Shown here one piece after another: positions 1-7,251 of a DNA stretch of 26,010 bases. The first letter of the stretch is position 1, and each line of letters begins with the position of its first letter. The DNA is taken from positions 1-26,010 of the forward strand of contig CATWVA010000025.1 of assembly GCA_958354105.1 (NCBI GenBank), read 5' to 3'. The position numbers were made by a program, and so were the translations under genes. Under the pieces are notes generated by a model. The model was not told the origin of the DNA and did no database searches. It saw only the letters and a list, made by a program, of their open reading frames with translations. The DNA comes from an uncultured Collinsella sp. (GTDB lineage Bacteria > Actinomycetota > Coriobacteriia > Coriobacteriales > Coriobacteriaceae).

Positions 1-609
1 GAGATTGAGTATAAGCAGTCCCTGGGAACATTTGTTGTACCAAAATGCACCAAGGCCGTCGCCGTCACCGTGATGCGCGTGTCGCCGCTCAAGCCGCTGC
101 GCGTCTTTGGCGACCTGTATGTCCAGGTCTTCCGTAACATCCCCGGCATCGCGCTGCTCATTATCGTCGTCTACGCGCTGCCGCCGCTCAAGGTCGTCCT
201 GCCCTACCGCACCTGCGTCATCGTCGCCACAGTGCTCTTGGGTTCTGCCTTTGGCTCCGAGAACTTTATGAGCGGCATCAACACCGTCGGTGTCGGCCAG
301 GTGGAAGCCGCCCGCTCGCTGGGCATGAGCTTCAGCCGTATCCTCGCCAAGATCGTGATTCCGCAGGCGCTGCGCTCGAGCGTGCTGCCCATGACCAACC
401 TCTTTATCGCCGTCATGCTCACCACCGCGCTCGGCAGTCAGGTGCCGCTTAAACCGCAGGAGCTCACCGGCGTGGTGAGCTACATCAACACGCGCTCGCT
501 CGGCGGCGTCGCCGCGTTCTTTATCTCGGCGCTCGGCTACCTGGGCACGGCCTTTGTGGTGAGCCACATTGGCAACTATATCGATAAGAAGGTGAGAATC
601 CTCCGATGA
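1..609 (+). CDS. Amino-acid ABC transporter permease (partial, 5' end off window)
   Basis: Inner-membrane permease subunit of a polar amino-acid (glutamate/glutamine type) ABC importer. The reading frame is open from base 1, so the start lies outside the window. From about base 61 the protein matches the HisM/GlnP family: a VMRVSPLKPLR segment, YVQVFRNIPG, and the EAA loop (QVEAARSLGMSFSRI, then IPQALRSSV) that docks on the ATPase. Several hydrophobic segments follow. Its stop codon overlaps the start of the next permease (ATGA), so the two are translationally coupled. The first 50-60 bases are less GC-rich and encode a polar stretch with a cysteine where this family has a transmembrane helix, so the extreme 5' end may not be native to the gene. 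The family call is firm; the substrate is inferred. Confidence 0.85.
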   Translation, partial: EIEYKQSLGTFVVPKCTKAVAVTVMRVSPLKPLRVFGDLYVQVFRNIPGIALLIIVVYALPPLKVVLPYRTCVIVATVLLGSAFGSENFMSGINTVGVGQVEAARSLGMSFSRILAKIVIPQALRSSVLPMTNLFIAVMLTTALGSQVPLKPQELTGVVSYINTRSLGGVAAFFISALGYLGTAFVVSHIGNYIDKKVRILR

Positions 610-1439
610 GCAAGCACTCCACCTCCGCGCTCACCATGCGCGATGCGCTCTACGAGGCTCCCGGCCCCAAGATGCGCGCCAAGATTCGCGTCGGCACCGC
701 CATCTCACTTGTTGCCGTGGCCGCGCTCATCGCTCTGGTACTGCAGCGCTTTTATGTGACCAGCCAGCTTTCGGTCCATTACTGGTACTTCTTTACGCAC
801 CTCACCACCTGGAAGTTCCTGCTTGCCGGTTTTGAGGGCACGGTAAAGGTCGCGCTCACCGCCGGCGCCATCGCGCTGGTACTGGGCTTAGCCCTCATGC
901 TCGGCCGTACCAGCGACATCAAGCCGCTGCAGCTGGTCTGCCGCGTGCTCACCGATTTCTTCCGTGGCGTGCCGAGCCTGCTGTTCATCTACTTCTTCTT
1001 TTTGGTGCTACCTCAGTACAAGATTTCACTGCCGTCGTTTTGGATGCTCACGCTTCCCGTCGCGCTCGCCGCAGCCGGTGTACTGGCCGAGATCTTCCGC
1101 GCAGGCGTCAACGCCGTGCCGCGTGGTCAGGTCGAGGCAGCCCAGGCGCTCGGTCTCTCCAAGGCCAAAATCACCTTTAAAATCGTATTGCCCCAGGCGA
1201 TTCGGTTTATCATTCCGTCGTTGATTTCGCAGCTCGTGGTCGTAGTCAAAGACACCACCGTCGCCTACGTGGTGAGCTACCCCGACCTCATGCAAAATGC
1301 CCGCGTGCTCATTACCAACTACGACGCCCTCGTGTCGGTCTACCTGGTTATCGCGGTCATCTACATCCTCATCAACGTCGCGATCAACAAGGCCGCTGTC
1401 TACGTTTCGCACAAGACCGGCGCGACCATCATTCGCTAA
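606..1439 (+). CDS. Amino-acid ABC transporter permease, second subunit
   Basis: A 277-residue HisM/GltK-type permease that would pair with the preceding permease as a heterodimeric membrane channel. After a cytoplasmic tail of about 30 residues there is a first membrane helix (about 30-48), then further helices from about 80 onward. The family hallmarks are visible: FRGVPSLLFIYFF early in the core, and the EAA loop QVEAAQALGLSKAKI followed by LPQAIRF near residues 178-200, which contacts the ATPase. The ATG overlaps the upstream TGA by four bases. The ATPase gene follows after 36 bp, giving the order permease-permease-ATPase. No periplasmic binding-protein gene is in view; it is probably upstream of the window. 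Confidence 0.9.
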   Translation: MSKHSTSALTMRDALYEAPGPKMRAKIRVGTAISLVAVAALIALVLQRFYVTSQLSVHYWYFFTHLTTWKFLLAGFEGTVKVALTAGAIALVLGLALMLGRTSDIKPLQLVCRVLTDFFRGVPSLLFIYFFFLVLPQYKISLPSFWMLTLPVALAAAGVLAEIFRAGVNAVPRGQVEAAQALGLSKAKITFKIVLPQAIRFIIPSLISQLVVVVKDTTVAYVVSYPDLMQNARVLITNYDALVSVYLVIAVIYILINVAINKAAVYVSHKTGATIIR

Positions 1440-1475
1440 CGATTTACCATTTCGAGTCATAAGGAGCCGAGCACC

Positions 1476-2240
<765 letters not shown>

Positions 2241-2292
2241 CCCAATTGCCATATCCGCTCGCCATGACCATCCAAACTCGAAAGCAACACCT

Positions 2293-3102
2293 ATGATCGG
2301 AACTCGCACTTCATCGTCATACACCCCGCACGTCAACGTCGACCCCGCCGACCGTCCGCTCATCCTGGTGGCGCCGCGCTGGGAAGAGGCGAAGCCGTTT
2401 TTAAGCGAAACGCTCTCCCCCAACGAGGAAATCGCAAGTGTCTTTGTCGATGCCATCCTTGCCGCCGGCGGCCTGCCGCTGCAGATGTCCATCACCGAGG
2501 ACATTGAGGTCATCCGTCATTACGTCGATATCGCCGACGGCATCGCCATTCCCGGCGGCCCCGATGTCAACCCCAAACGTTGGGGCGATGATCGACCCTA
2601 CGACCCCACCCTCTGCTGCGAGATCCGCGATAGCTTTGAGTTTAAGCTGGTCGGCGAGGTACTCCGCGCCAAAAAGCCGCTCTTTACCACCTGCCGCGGC
2701 ACGCAGTTGCTCAATGTCGCCACTGGCGGCACCCTGTGCATGGACGTGCCGAGCCTGGGCGCTCGCGAGGGCCGCACGCAGTGGCGCCATACCCACGTGC
2801 TCAACGACCCCGTGCATCCCGTCGAGGTCGTGCCGGGCTCGCTGTTGGAGCGCGCGCTTGGCGGGCACAGGCTGATCCAGACCAACTCCGCACACCACTG
2901 CTGCGTCGATCGTCTGGGTAAGAGCACGCGTTTGGTCGCCAAGGCAACCGACGGCGTTCCCGAGTGCATCGAGGTCGAAGGCCAGCCATTCTGCTTGGGC
3001 GTGCAATGGCACCCTGAGTACACGTGGAAGACGCTCGAGACCGACTTTAACCTGTGGAAGTCGTTTGTCGAAGCAGCGGCCAAGGTAAAGCAGGCCCGCT
3101 AG
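2293..3102 (+). CDS. Gamma-glutamyl-gamma-aminobutyrate hydrolase family (class I GATase-like, peptidase C26)
   Basis: A 269-residue cytoplasmic hydrolase of the PuuD/peptidase C26 family, which cleaves gamma-glutamyl amide bonds. The class I amidotransferase catalytic triad is visible: C134 in TTCRGTQLLNV, and H240 and E242 in VQWHPE. The family motifs AIPGGPDVNP (85-94) and QTNSAHH (196-202) are also present. The frame is open further upstream into the ATPase 3' end. I chose the ATG at 2293 because it begins just ahead of the conserved domain and after the ATPase stop, although its ribosome-binding site is weak. Its position behind an amino-acid importer suggests it processes an imported gamma-glutamyl compound. 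The substrate is inferred; gamma-glutamyl-GABA itself is not demonstrated. Confidence 0.88.
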   Translation: MIGTRTSSSYTPHVNVDPADRPLILVAPRWEEAKPFLSETLSPNEEIASVFVDAILAAGGLPLQMSITEDIEVIRHYVDIADGIAIPGGPDVNPKRWGDDRPYDPTLCCEIRDSFEFKLVGEVLRAKKPLFTTCRGTQLLNVATGGTLCMDVPSLGAREGRTQWRHTHVLNDPVHPVEVVPGSLLERALGGHRLIQTNSAHHCCVDRLGKSTRLVAKATDGVPECIEVEGQPFCLGVQWHPEYTWKTLETDFNLWKSFVEAAAKVKQAR

Positions 3103-3135
3103 CTCGCGAACCACTCAGGTTAAAGCCTCCTAAGC

Positions 3136-3174
3136 CAGGGGGGCGGACACCAGCTACGGTGCCCGCCCCCCCTG
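3136..3174 (+). terminator. Stem-loop terminator after the importer/hydrolase operon
   Basis: A G/C-rich hairpin, CAGGGGGGCGG pairing with CCGCCCCCCCTG (one bulged C) and extended inside by CACC/GGTG. It starts 33 bp after the hydrolase stop and is followed only by a short T-rich tail (TGTATTTG). Because the hairpin is nearly symmetric it could also serve the convergent ABC-2 operon that ends at 3213 on the minus strand. Confidence 0.7.
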
Positions 3175-3212
3175 TATTTGATATGCTCGGTATAATTATC
3201 CCTCACAAACAA

Positions 3213-4031
3213 TCAGAGAAATCTCGACCGCAATCGGTCGACAGTAAAGCAAATGGCAACAACGCTTACTACGTTTATGAGACAGTCAATTAAAATCGAA
3301 ATGCATTGACCATTCCCCAACGGGGTCACGCCGCAAATCCACATGAGCATCGAGGCTGGAAGCGGAAGCATGGAATTGGCCCCGATCTGTATGTAGATCG
3401 CTACGACGTTGACAAGCAGCAGCATGCCAATCGGACCGAAGCCGGACCCAAAATAGGAAACAACGATTACGCAAGAAACCACGTATGCAAGGCAGGCAGC
3501 GGCAGCAAGAACAAGTCGATAGCAAAATACATGCAGGTTGAAATACTGCTGAGCATCCGAAACGATTGCGCAGTTAAGACAGTACAAAACGACACTCGAC
3601 AGGACAAACGCGCCCAAAAGGGCAAAAGAAGATAGCACCACTCGCGCAACGATAGCGCACACACGCTTCCCTCCCCGAGCCTCCGACAACCCCCACGGTT
3701 CCTCAATAAAGCCCGAACTGACAAAGCGCGGCACAATACAAGCCGCGATGAACGGAAAGAACAATGCATGAGCCAACGGGGCTACGTTGAACAGCAGACC
3801 GCGAAAAACCTCTGCATTACCAAATAGAAGGAGATCCTCCGCCGATAGCCGAAGCGTCGGGTCTGGGAAGAAGCCCAAGAAACTGTTCTCACGGAGGCTG
3901 CAGAACCACATCGGGAAAGAATTAAGCTGCAATACCACCATGCACGCATAAATTACCGGGATTAAGGCGTACGTCCATTTACTCACGTGCTTCAATTCTG
4001 AATGGAGGAATCTTTTAATCTGACGAGCCAT
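3213..4031 (-). CDS. ABC-2 type transporter permease, second subunit
   Basis: An integral membrane protein of about 272 residues with roughly six hydrophobic helices. It is the last gene of a three-gene minus-strand operon with an ATPase and another permease. No sharp motif is visible; the call rests on the membrane profile, length and operon context typical of ABC-2 exporters of the lantibiotic-immunity or bacitracin-resistance type. An upstream in-frame GTG exists at 4049. I prefer the ATG at 4031 because a GGGGGTG site lies at good spacing and the overlap with the preceding gene is then only 17 bp. Codon use is more AT-rich than in the flanking genes. Transport direction and substrate are unknown. 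Confidence 0.72.
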   Translation of the reverse strand: MARQIKRFLHSELKHVSKWTYALIPVIYACMVVLQLNSFPMWFCSLRENSFLGFFPDPTLRLSAEDLLLFGNAEVFRGLLFNVAPLAHALFFPFIAACIVPRFVSSGFIEEPWGLSEARGGKRVCAIVARVVLSSFALLGAFVLSSVVLYCLNCAIVSDAQQYFNLHVFCYRLVLAAAACLAYVVSCVIVVSYFGSGFGPIGMLLLVNVVAIYIQIGANSMLPLPASMLMWICGVTPLGNGQCISILIDCLINVVSVVAICFTVDRLRSRFL

Positions 4032-4839
4032 TGAGCACACCCCCAGCACGAAAGCTCACGAGAGCGTAAATCAATACCGATAAACAGCTGGCTGCCACGC
4101 CATAGCCCAGAAGCGCCAGTTGCCCCATATCGCTATACCCAAGGGCGCATCCGACTCCAAGGTACGGCCCAGGAAGGAAGAAGATCCATCGCAAGGATGG
4201 TATAGGTGCCTGAAGGAAGGCTCCGTAGAGCGTCAAGCTCATGACAAATCCGATTATTATTGCAGCCCCGCTCAATACAGCGCTGCCTGTAATCCGATAG
4301 ATGGTCACCGTCTCCAGCGCAACCGATATCACCAATACGGTGTTGACTATCATTGCAGGCAAAAATGCAGCCAGCATGCCATGCGCGTAGCTATGCCCTC
4401 CACGTATTATGGCTATTGCAAACAGAAGAAAGCAAAGCGCACTATATGCTGCGCCAATTATTAAAGCAGACGAAAGCGCATGAGCTAGAGCCCCATAAAA
4501 GCGGGTAAGACCTCTTGCTGAAGATATTCGGTATCCCTCTTCATAGCCGCGCTCCTGTAAAATCGCCAGGCAAACGATGAGTGGAACGAACAGAGAGGTG
4601 CCGGCAAAAGCACTGCGCACAAGGGACTCATCGGGTGCAGAAGGATCGATTACATTCCAGACGAAACCAATATCCTCCCCAAAAACGCTATTGCCAAAGG
4701 CGAGCAACGTTGTTCCGTTTTTTAGAAAGACACCGAAGAGAAGGCCGAACGCCAGCATAAGCGCAAGACCAAGCTTCGCCGGAAACATCCTGTACAAACG
4801 CATCATATCTGCCTTTATGGGATGGATCGCCCGCTTCAT
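4015..4839 (-). CDS. ABC-2 type transporter permease, first subunit
   Basis: A 274-residue membrane protein. A short basic N-terminus precedes a helix at about 22-40, then a loop of about 50 residues and five more hydrophobic segments. This is the usual layout of ABC-2 permeases that accompany a BcrA-like ATPase. The ATG overlaps the ATPase stop codon (ATGA), so translation is coupled, and its own 3' end overlaps the next permease. Two small unlike permeases with one ATPase resemble lantibiotic self-immunity or peptide-export modules; this is context, not proof. No bacteriocin precursor or modifying enzyme is present nearby. Composition is AT-rich compared with the neighbouring housekeeping genes. 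Confidence 0.75.
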   Translation of the reverse strand: MKRAIHPIKADMMRLYRMFPAKLGLALMLAFGLLFGVFLKNGTTLLAFGNSVFGEDIGFVWNVIDPSAPDESLVRSAFAGTSLFVPLIVCLAILQERGYEEGYRISSARGLTRFYGALAHALSSALIIGAAYSALCFLLFAIAIIRGGHSYAHGMLAAFLPAMIVNTVLVISVALETVTIYRITGSAVLSGAAIIIGFVMSLTLYGAFLQAPIPSLRWIFFLPGPYLGVGCALGYSDMGQLALLGYGVAASCLSVLIYALVSFRAGGVLNGSSD

Positions 4840-5597
4840 AGCGAGACCGCCTTCATCAAGCGCCTGTAATACTCTTTTAAGGACGACGCCTCATCCCTTA
4901 TGACGTCCATCGATTCCTTTTTCAGCAGTTCGCCGTCATGAAGAAACAGGCAGCATGTTGCAACCGATGCCAGCTCATCCAAGTCGTGGCTAGAGATAAG
5001 CATGGTTTTGCCCTGTTCTTGATTCAATCGACCGATAAGGGCCCATATACTCTCGATGCCCAACGGATCCAATCCATTTGCCGGCTCATCGAAAATGAGT
5101 ACGTCGGTATCGCCCAACAAAGCCGTAGCTATATCCAGCCGCCGTTTCATTCCCAGAGAAAAACTGCCCACGCTCTTTTTCTCATCGACGTCCAGCCCGA
5201 CAAGGCTCAAAACGCGAGGAACCTCACGTTTCTCATCGAGCCCCCATTCCGCACATCGGATCCGAAGATTCTCAGCCGCACTGAGGGATTGGTATGCTCC
5301 GCTGGAATCTGGCACATAGCCGACACGCGTCCGCATCAGACTCAGCTCTTTTTTCGACTTGCCTCCAAAGAGCTCCACACTCCCCGACGATGGCCCACAG
5401 AGGCCCAGCACTATTTTAATAAGCGTGCTTTTACCCGCCCCGTTTGCACCAACAAGGGCGCAAAGCTCAGACTGACCCACCTCGAAGGAAACGTCATGCA
5501 ACACACGCCGTTTCCCGTAGCGCTTTGAAACTTTTGATAGCTTTATCGCTGATGCGTTCATTGGACCCCCGTTCTGCTTGATAGAAAAACCGCTCAT
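4836..5597 (-). CDS. ABC-2 transporter ATP-binding protein (BcrA/CcmA type)
   Basis: A 253-residue ATPase that would energise the two permeases encoded immediately downstream. Walker A is GANGAGKST (50-58), the signature is the variant FSLGMKRR (146-153) common in BcrA/CcmA-type exporters in place of LSGGQ, Walker B is VLIFDEP (166-172), and the switch histidine is H204 in SSHDLDE. GAAGGAAC precedes the ATG at 5597; a second ATG at codon 13 would trim a polar leader. A sigma70-like promoter lies about 40 bp upstream, so this is the first gene of the operon. It lies 144 bp from a DUF2975/XRE pair on the same strand, from which it is separated by a terminator. Confidence 0.9.
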   Translation of the reverse strand: MSGFSIKQNGGPMNASAIKLSKVSKRYGKRRVLHDVSFEVGQSELCALVGANGAGKSTLIKIVLGLCGPSSGSVELFGGKSKKELSLMRTRVGYVPDSSGAYQSLSAAENLRIRCAEWGLDEKREVPRVLSLVGLDVDEKKSVGSFSLGMKRRLDIATALLGDTDVLIFDEPANGLDPLGIESIWALIGRLNQEQGKTMLISSHDLDELASVATCCLFLHDGELLKKESMDVIRDEASSLKEYYRRLMKAVSL

Positions 5598-5635
5598 ATC
5601 GTTCCTTCTTTCCTTTATCGTTTTCCATGGTTGTT

Positions 5636-5664
5636 ATTGTTTTTCGATAACTCATATTTGTCAA
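5636..5664 (-). promoter_or_regulatory. Sigma70-like promoter of the ABC-2 operon
   Basis: On the minus strand a perfect TTGACA (5664-5659) is followed, after a 17-bp spacer, by AACAAT (5641-5636), a 4/6 match to TATAAT. It lies between the upstream terminator and the ATPase start at 5597, in AT-rich DNA, and fires toward the ABC-2 genes. Confidence 0.6.
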
Positions 5665-5676
5665 GATAGTCTAAAA

Positions 5677-5707
5677 GAAGGGACCCGTGTTAGACACGGG
5701 TCCCTTC
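5677..5707 (-). terminator. Intrinsic terminator after the XRE gene
   Basis: A perfect 14-bp inverted repeat (GAAGGGACCCGTGT with its complement, 3-nt loop). On the minus strand it is followed by TTTTAG. It starts 35 bp after the XRE stop codon and separates the DUF2975/XRE pair from the ABC-2 operon promoter. Confidence 0.85.
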
Positions 5708-5741
5708 ACGCTGATACTTCGTTTTAGCTGTTCGTCTTATG

Positions 5742-6071
5742 CTACTCGTCGCTCAAATCGACAGCAAAGACTGATGTCGGAAACGACGCCTCGTTGCCTC
5801 CGCCATCCCGCATCTGTCTCACGACATTTTTTGCGCGCTCGACAATAAGCTCCTCAAGCTCTTTCTCGCTCACGCGCTGAATAATATCTCCCGGTTGACA
5901 ATCAAGCTCATCACAGATATCAAGAAGCGTCTTTAGGCGAATAGCTTTTATCTTTCCGTTTCTAAGCTTTGAAATATTAGCCGGAGTATGCCCCGTCGCC
6001 CGAATCAGATCAGCGCTGGTCTTTCCGGTCTTAAGCAGCTGCGTCTCAAGCTCGATGATGAGATAGCTCAT
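5742..6071 (-). CDS. Small XRE-family transcriptional regulator (YozG-like)
   Basis: A 109-residue DNA-binding protein. Residues about 7-63 form a Cro/C1-type helix-turn-helix: KTSADLIRATGHTPANISKLRNG covers the turn and recognition helix, followed by LKTLLDICDELDCQPGDII, the ending typical of the short YozG-like (HTH_26) group. The C-terminal tail is acidic and probably flexible. It begins 8 bp after the stop of a DUF2975 membrane protein and has a strong TAGGAGG site. This regulator/DUF2975 pair is a known recurrent arrangement; in it the XRE protein is thought to regulate its own operon. A link to the adjacent ABC-2 operon is plausible but only inferred from proximity. Confidence 0.85.
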   Translation of the reverse strand: MSYLIIELETQLLKTGKTSADLIRATGHTPANISKLRNGKIKAIRLKTLLDICDELDCQPGDIIQRVSEKELEELIVERAKNVVRQMRDGGGNEASFPTSVFAVDLSDE

Positions 6072-6079
6072 GTTTCCTC

Positions 6080-6640
6080 CTACACAAGCTCGTCAGACTG
6101 CTCTTGGAGCAGCGAGGCATAACTCCAGATCGCCGAGATAAACAAACAGACAACTGCGCCGATAAACGACCCCGTATCAAAGGTAGCGCCTTGGCAAATC
6201 TCAATAACGAAGGAATGAGGCACGATGTAAAGCTCCAGTCCGCCAATGGCGAGATTGACCGATCCATAGGCACCAACAAGCGAAACCGCGGCGTTAACAG
6301 CAAAGGCCAGCGCGAGAACACGGATAAGCCGCACATGCGTCTTGGTAAAGGGCGAGACGCCTCGCGAGATGTTACGGCTGATCCCGCACAGAACGACAAG
6401 CGAAATACCCACGACGAGTGCCAGGCACAGTCCGCTTGGGATAACGATGCACCCGCCATCGAGAAGTGTCACGACACCGAAAGCATCGACAGAAGCAACG
6501 TTTGCAACCGCATACCAGATCACGTAAACAACCAGCGCGGCAAAAGCGACGAGCATCCCTGCAAAAACGGCTGCCATGCAAAAACCAAGCTTCCTGATTT
6601 TTTCGCCCGCCTTGGCCATACGCTGAACGCTGTTGGACAT
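6080..6640 (-). CDS. DUF2975 membrane protein
   Basis: A protein of about 186 residues with four predicted membrane helices (about 19-44, 67-86, 105-125 and 157-174). The loop after helix 2 reads NISRGVSPFTKTHVRLIR, which matches the conserved region of the DUF2975 family. The frame is open for 33 more codons upstream, but that stretch is cysteine- and asparagine-rich and unlike the family. I therefore start at the ATG at 6640, which follows GAGGGTGAG. It is co-transcribed with the XRE gene downstream (8-bp gap). A near-perfect dyad lies about 20 bp upstream of the start. The molecular role of DUF2975 is not established. Confidence 0.8.
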   Translation of the reverse strand: MSNSVQRMAKAGEKIRKLGFCMAAVFAGMLVAFAALVVYVIWYAVANVASVDAFGVVTLLDGGCIVIPSGLCLALVVGISLVVLCGISRNISRGVSPFTKTHVRLIRVLALAFAVNAAVSLVGAYGSVNLAIGGLELYIVPHSFVIEICQGATFDTGSFIGAVVCLFISAIWSYASLLQEQSDELV

Positions 6641-6660
6641 ACACTCACCCTCATCGACTC

Positions 6661-6694
6661 TATCGTTATTCGAACAGTTTATCGAACAACGATA
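6661..6694. promoter_or_regulatory. Dyad upstream of the DUF2975/XRE operon (candidate operator)
   Basis: TATCGTTATTCGA (6661-6673) and TCGAACAACGATA (6682-6694) form a 13-bp inverted repeat with one mismatch and an 8-nt spacer. It sits 21 bp before the DUF2975 start. It has no T-tract, and the position and size fit a dimeric repressor site, most simply autoregulation by the XRE protein of the same operon. That link is inference. Confidence 0.45.
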
Positions 6695-6780
6695 TGGATT
6701 GCATGCGGAAAGCCCCGACAGTGTGCATAGGCAATTCACTAATCAGAAGGGGTGAGAGTGGATTTTTGGACACGTATCGA

Positions 6781-6849
6781 ATGAGAGTGGATAATCTCCC
6801 ACTTTGAGGCCGCCACGGGGCCTCAAAGTGGGAGATTATCCACTCTCAT
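6781..6849. repeat. Perfect 31-bp inverted repeat between two minus-strand genes
   Basis: Arms 6781-6811 and 6819-6849 are exact reverse complements around a 7-nt loop (GCCACGG). The outer arm begins ATGAGAGTGGATAATCTCCC. An extra copy of TGAGAGTGGAT lies just outside at 6753-6763. The element is 22 bp after the Hpt stop codon and could stop transcription as a very stable hairpin, but it has no T-run on either side. It looks like an interspersed palindromic element rather than a standard terminator. Confidence 0.85.
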
Positions 6850-6871
6850 AGTCATCAAAGCTCGCAAGCTC

Positions 6872-7228
6872 TTATTCAGCCGCCTCGCGCAGGGCCGACA
6901 TCGTAGCCGCATATTGCTGCTGCAACGCATGCATTCCCTCGCGAGCGCCATCAACGGCATCGGCGCCGCGCAGTGCTTCGGTCACCACAACCGCCGGCTC
7001 GTACAGATTATCGAATCCCAGATTCTGACTCACGCCCTTGAGCGTATGCGCTGCCATAAACGCACTCTTGGCGTCTCCTGCCGCCATGGCGGCCTCCAGC
7101 TTGTCTATGCTCTCGTCATCCAAAAACTTGAGGGCAAAGCGGGCAAGCATTTCCTCGCCCATCAGCCGAGCGCACGCGTCATCATAATTGGCGCCGATCT
7201 TCTCATACGTCTCGCGCATGGAAATCAT
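6872..7228 (-). CDS. Hpt-domain phosphotransfer protein
   Basis: A 118-residue cytoplasmic all-helical protein that occupies essentially one histidine phosphotransfer domain. The phospho-acceptor is H61 in AAHTLKGVSQNLG, the canonical Hpt motif. It would relay phosphate between a histidine kinase and a receiver domain. Its gene starts 23 bp after the GGDEF/receiver/HD-GYP gene on the same strand and has an AAAGGAG site, so the natural partner is the receiver domain of that protein. No kinase is encoded beside it, so the phosphate source is unknown; the truncated kinase at 24.2-24.7 kb lacks the parts needed. Confidence 0.9.
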   Translation of the reverse strand: MISMRETYEKIGANYDDACARLMGEEMLARFALKFLDDESIDKLEAAMAAGDAKSAFMAAHTLKGVSQNLGFDNLYEPAVVVTEALRGADAVDGAREGMHALQQQYAATMSALREAAE

Positions 7229-7251
7229 GGATTCAAACTCCTTTGGTCAAA

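Noticed and set aside
3191..3196. TATAAT box on the plus strand after the hydrolase terminator
   Set aside because: No -35 at the right spacing and no plus-strand gene downstream; it would only drive antisense RNA into the ABC-2 permease, for which there is no other sign.
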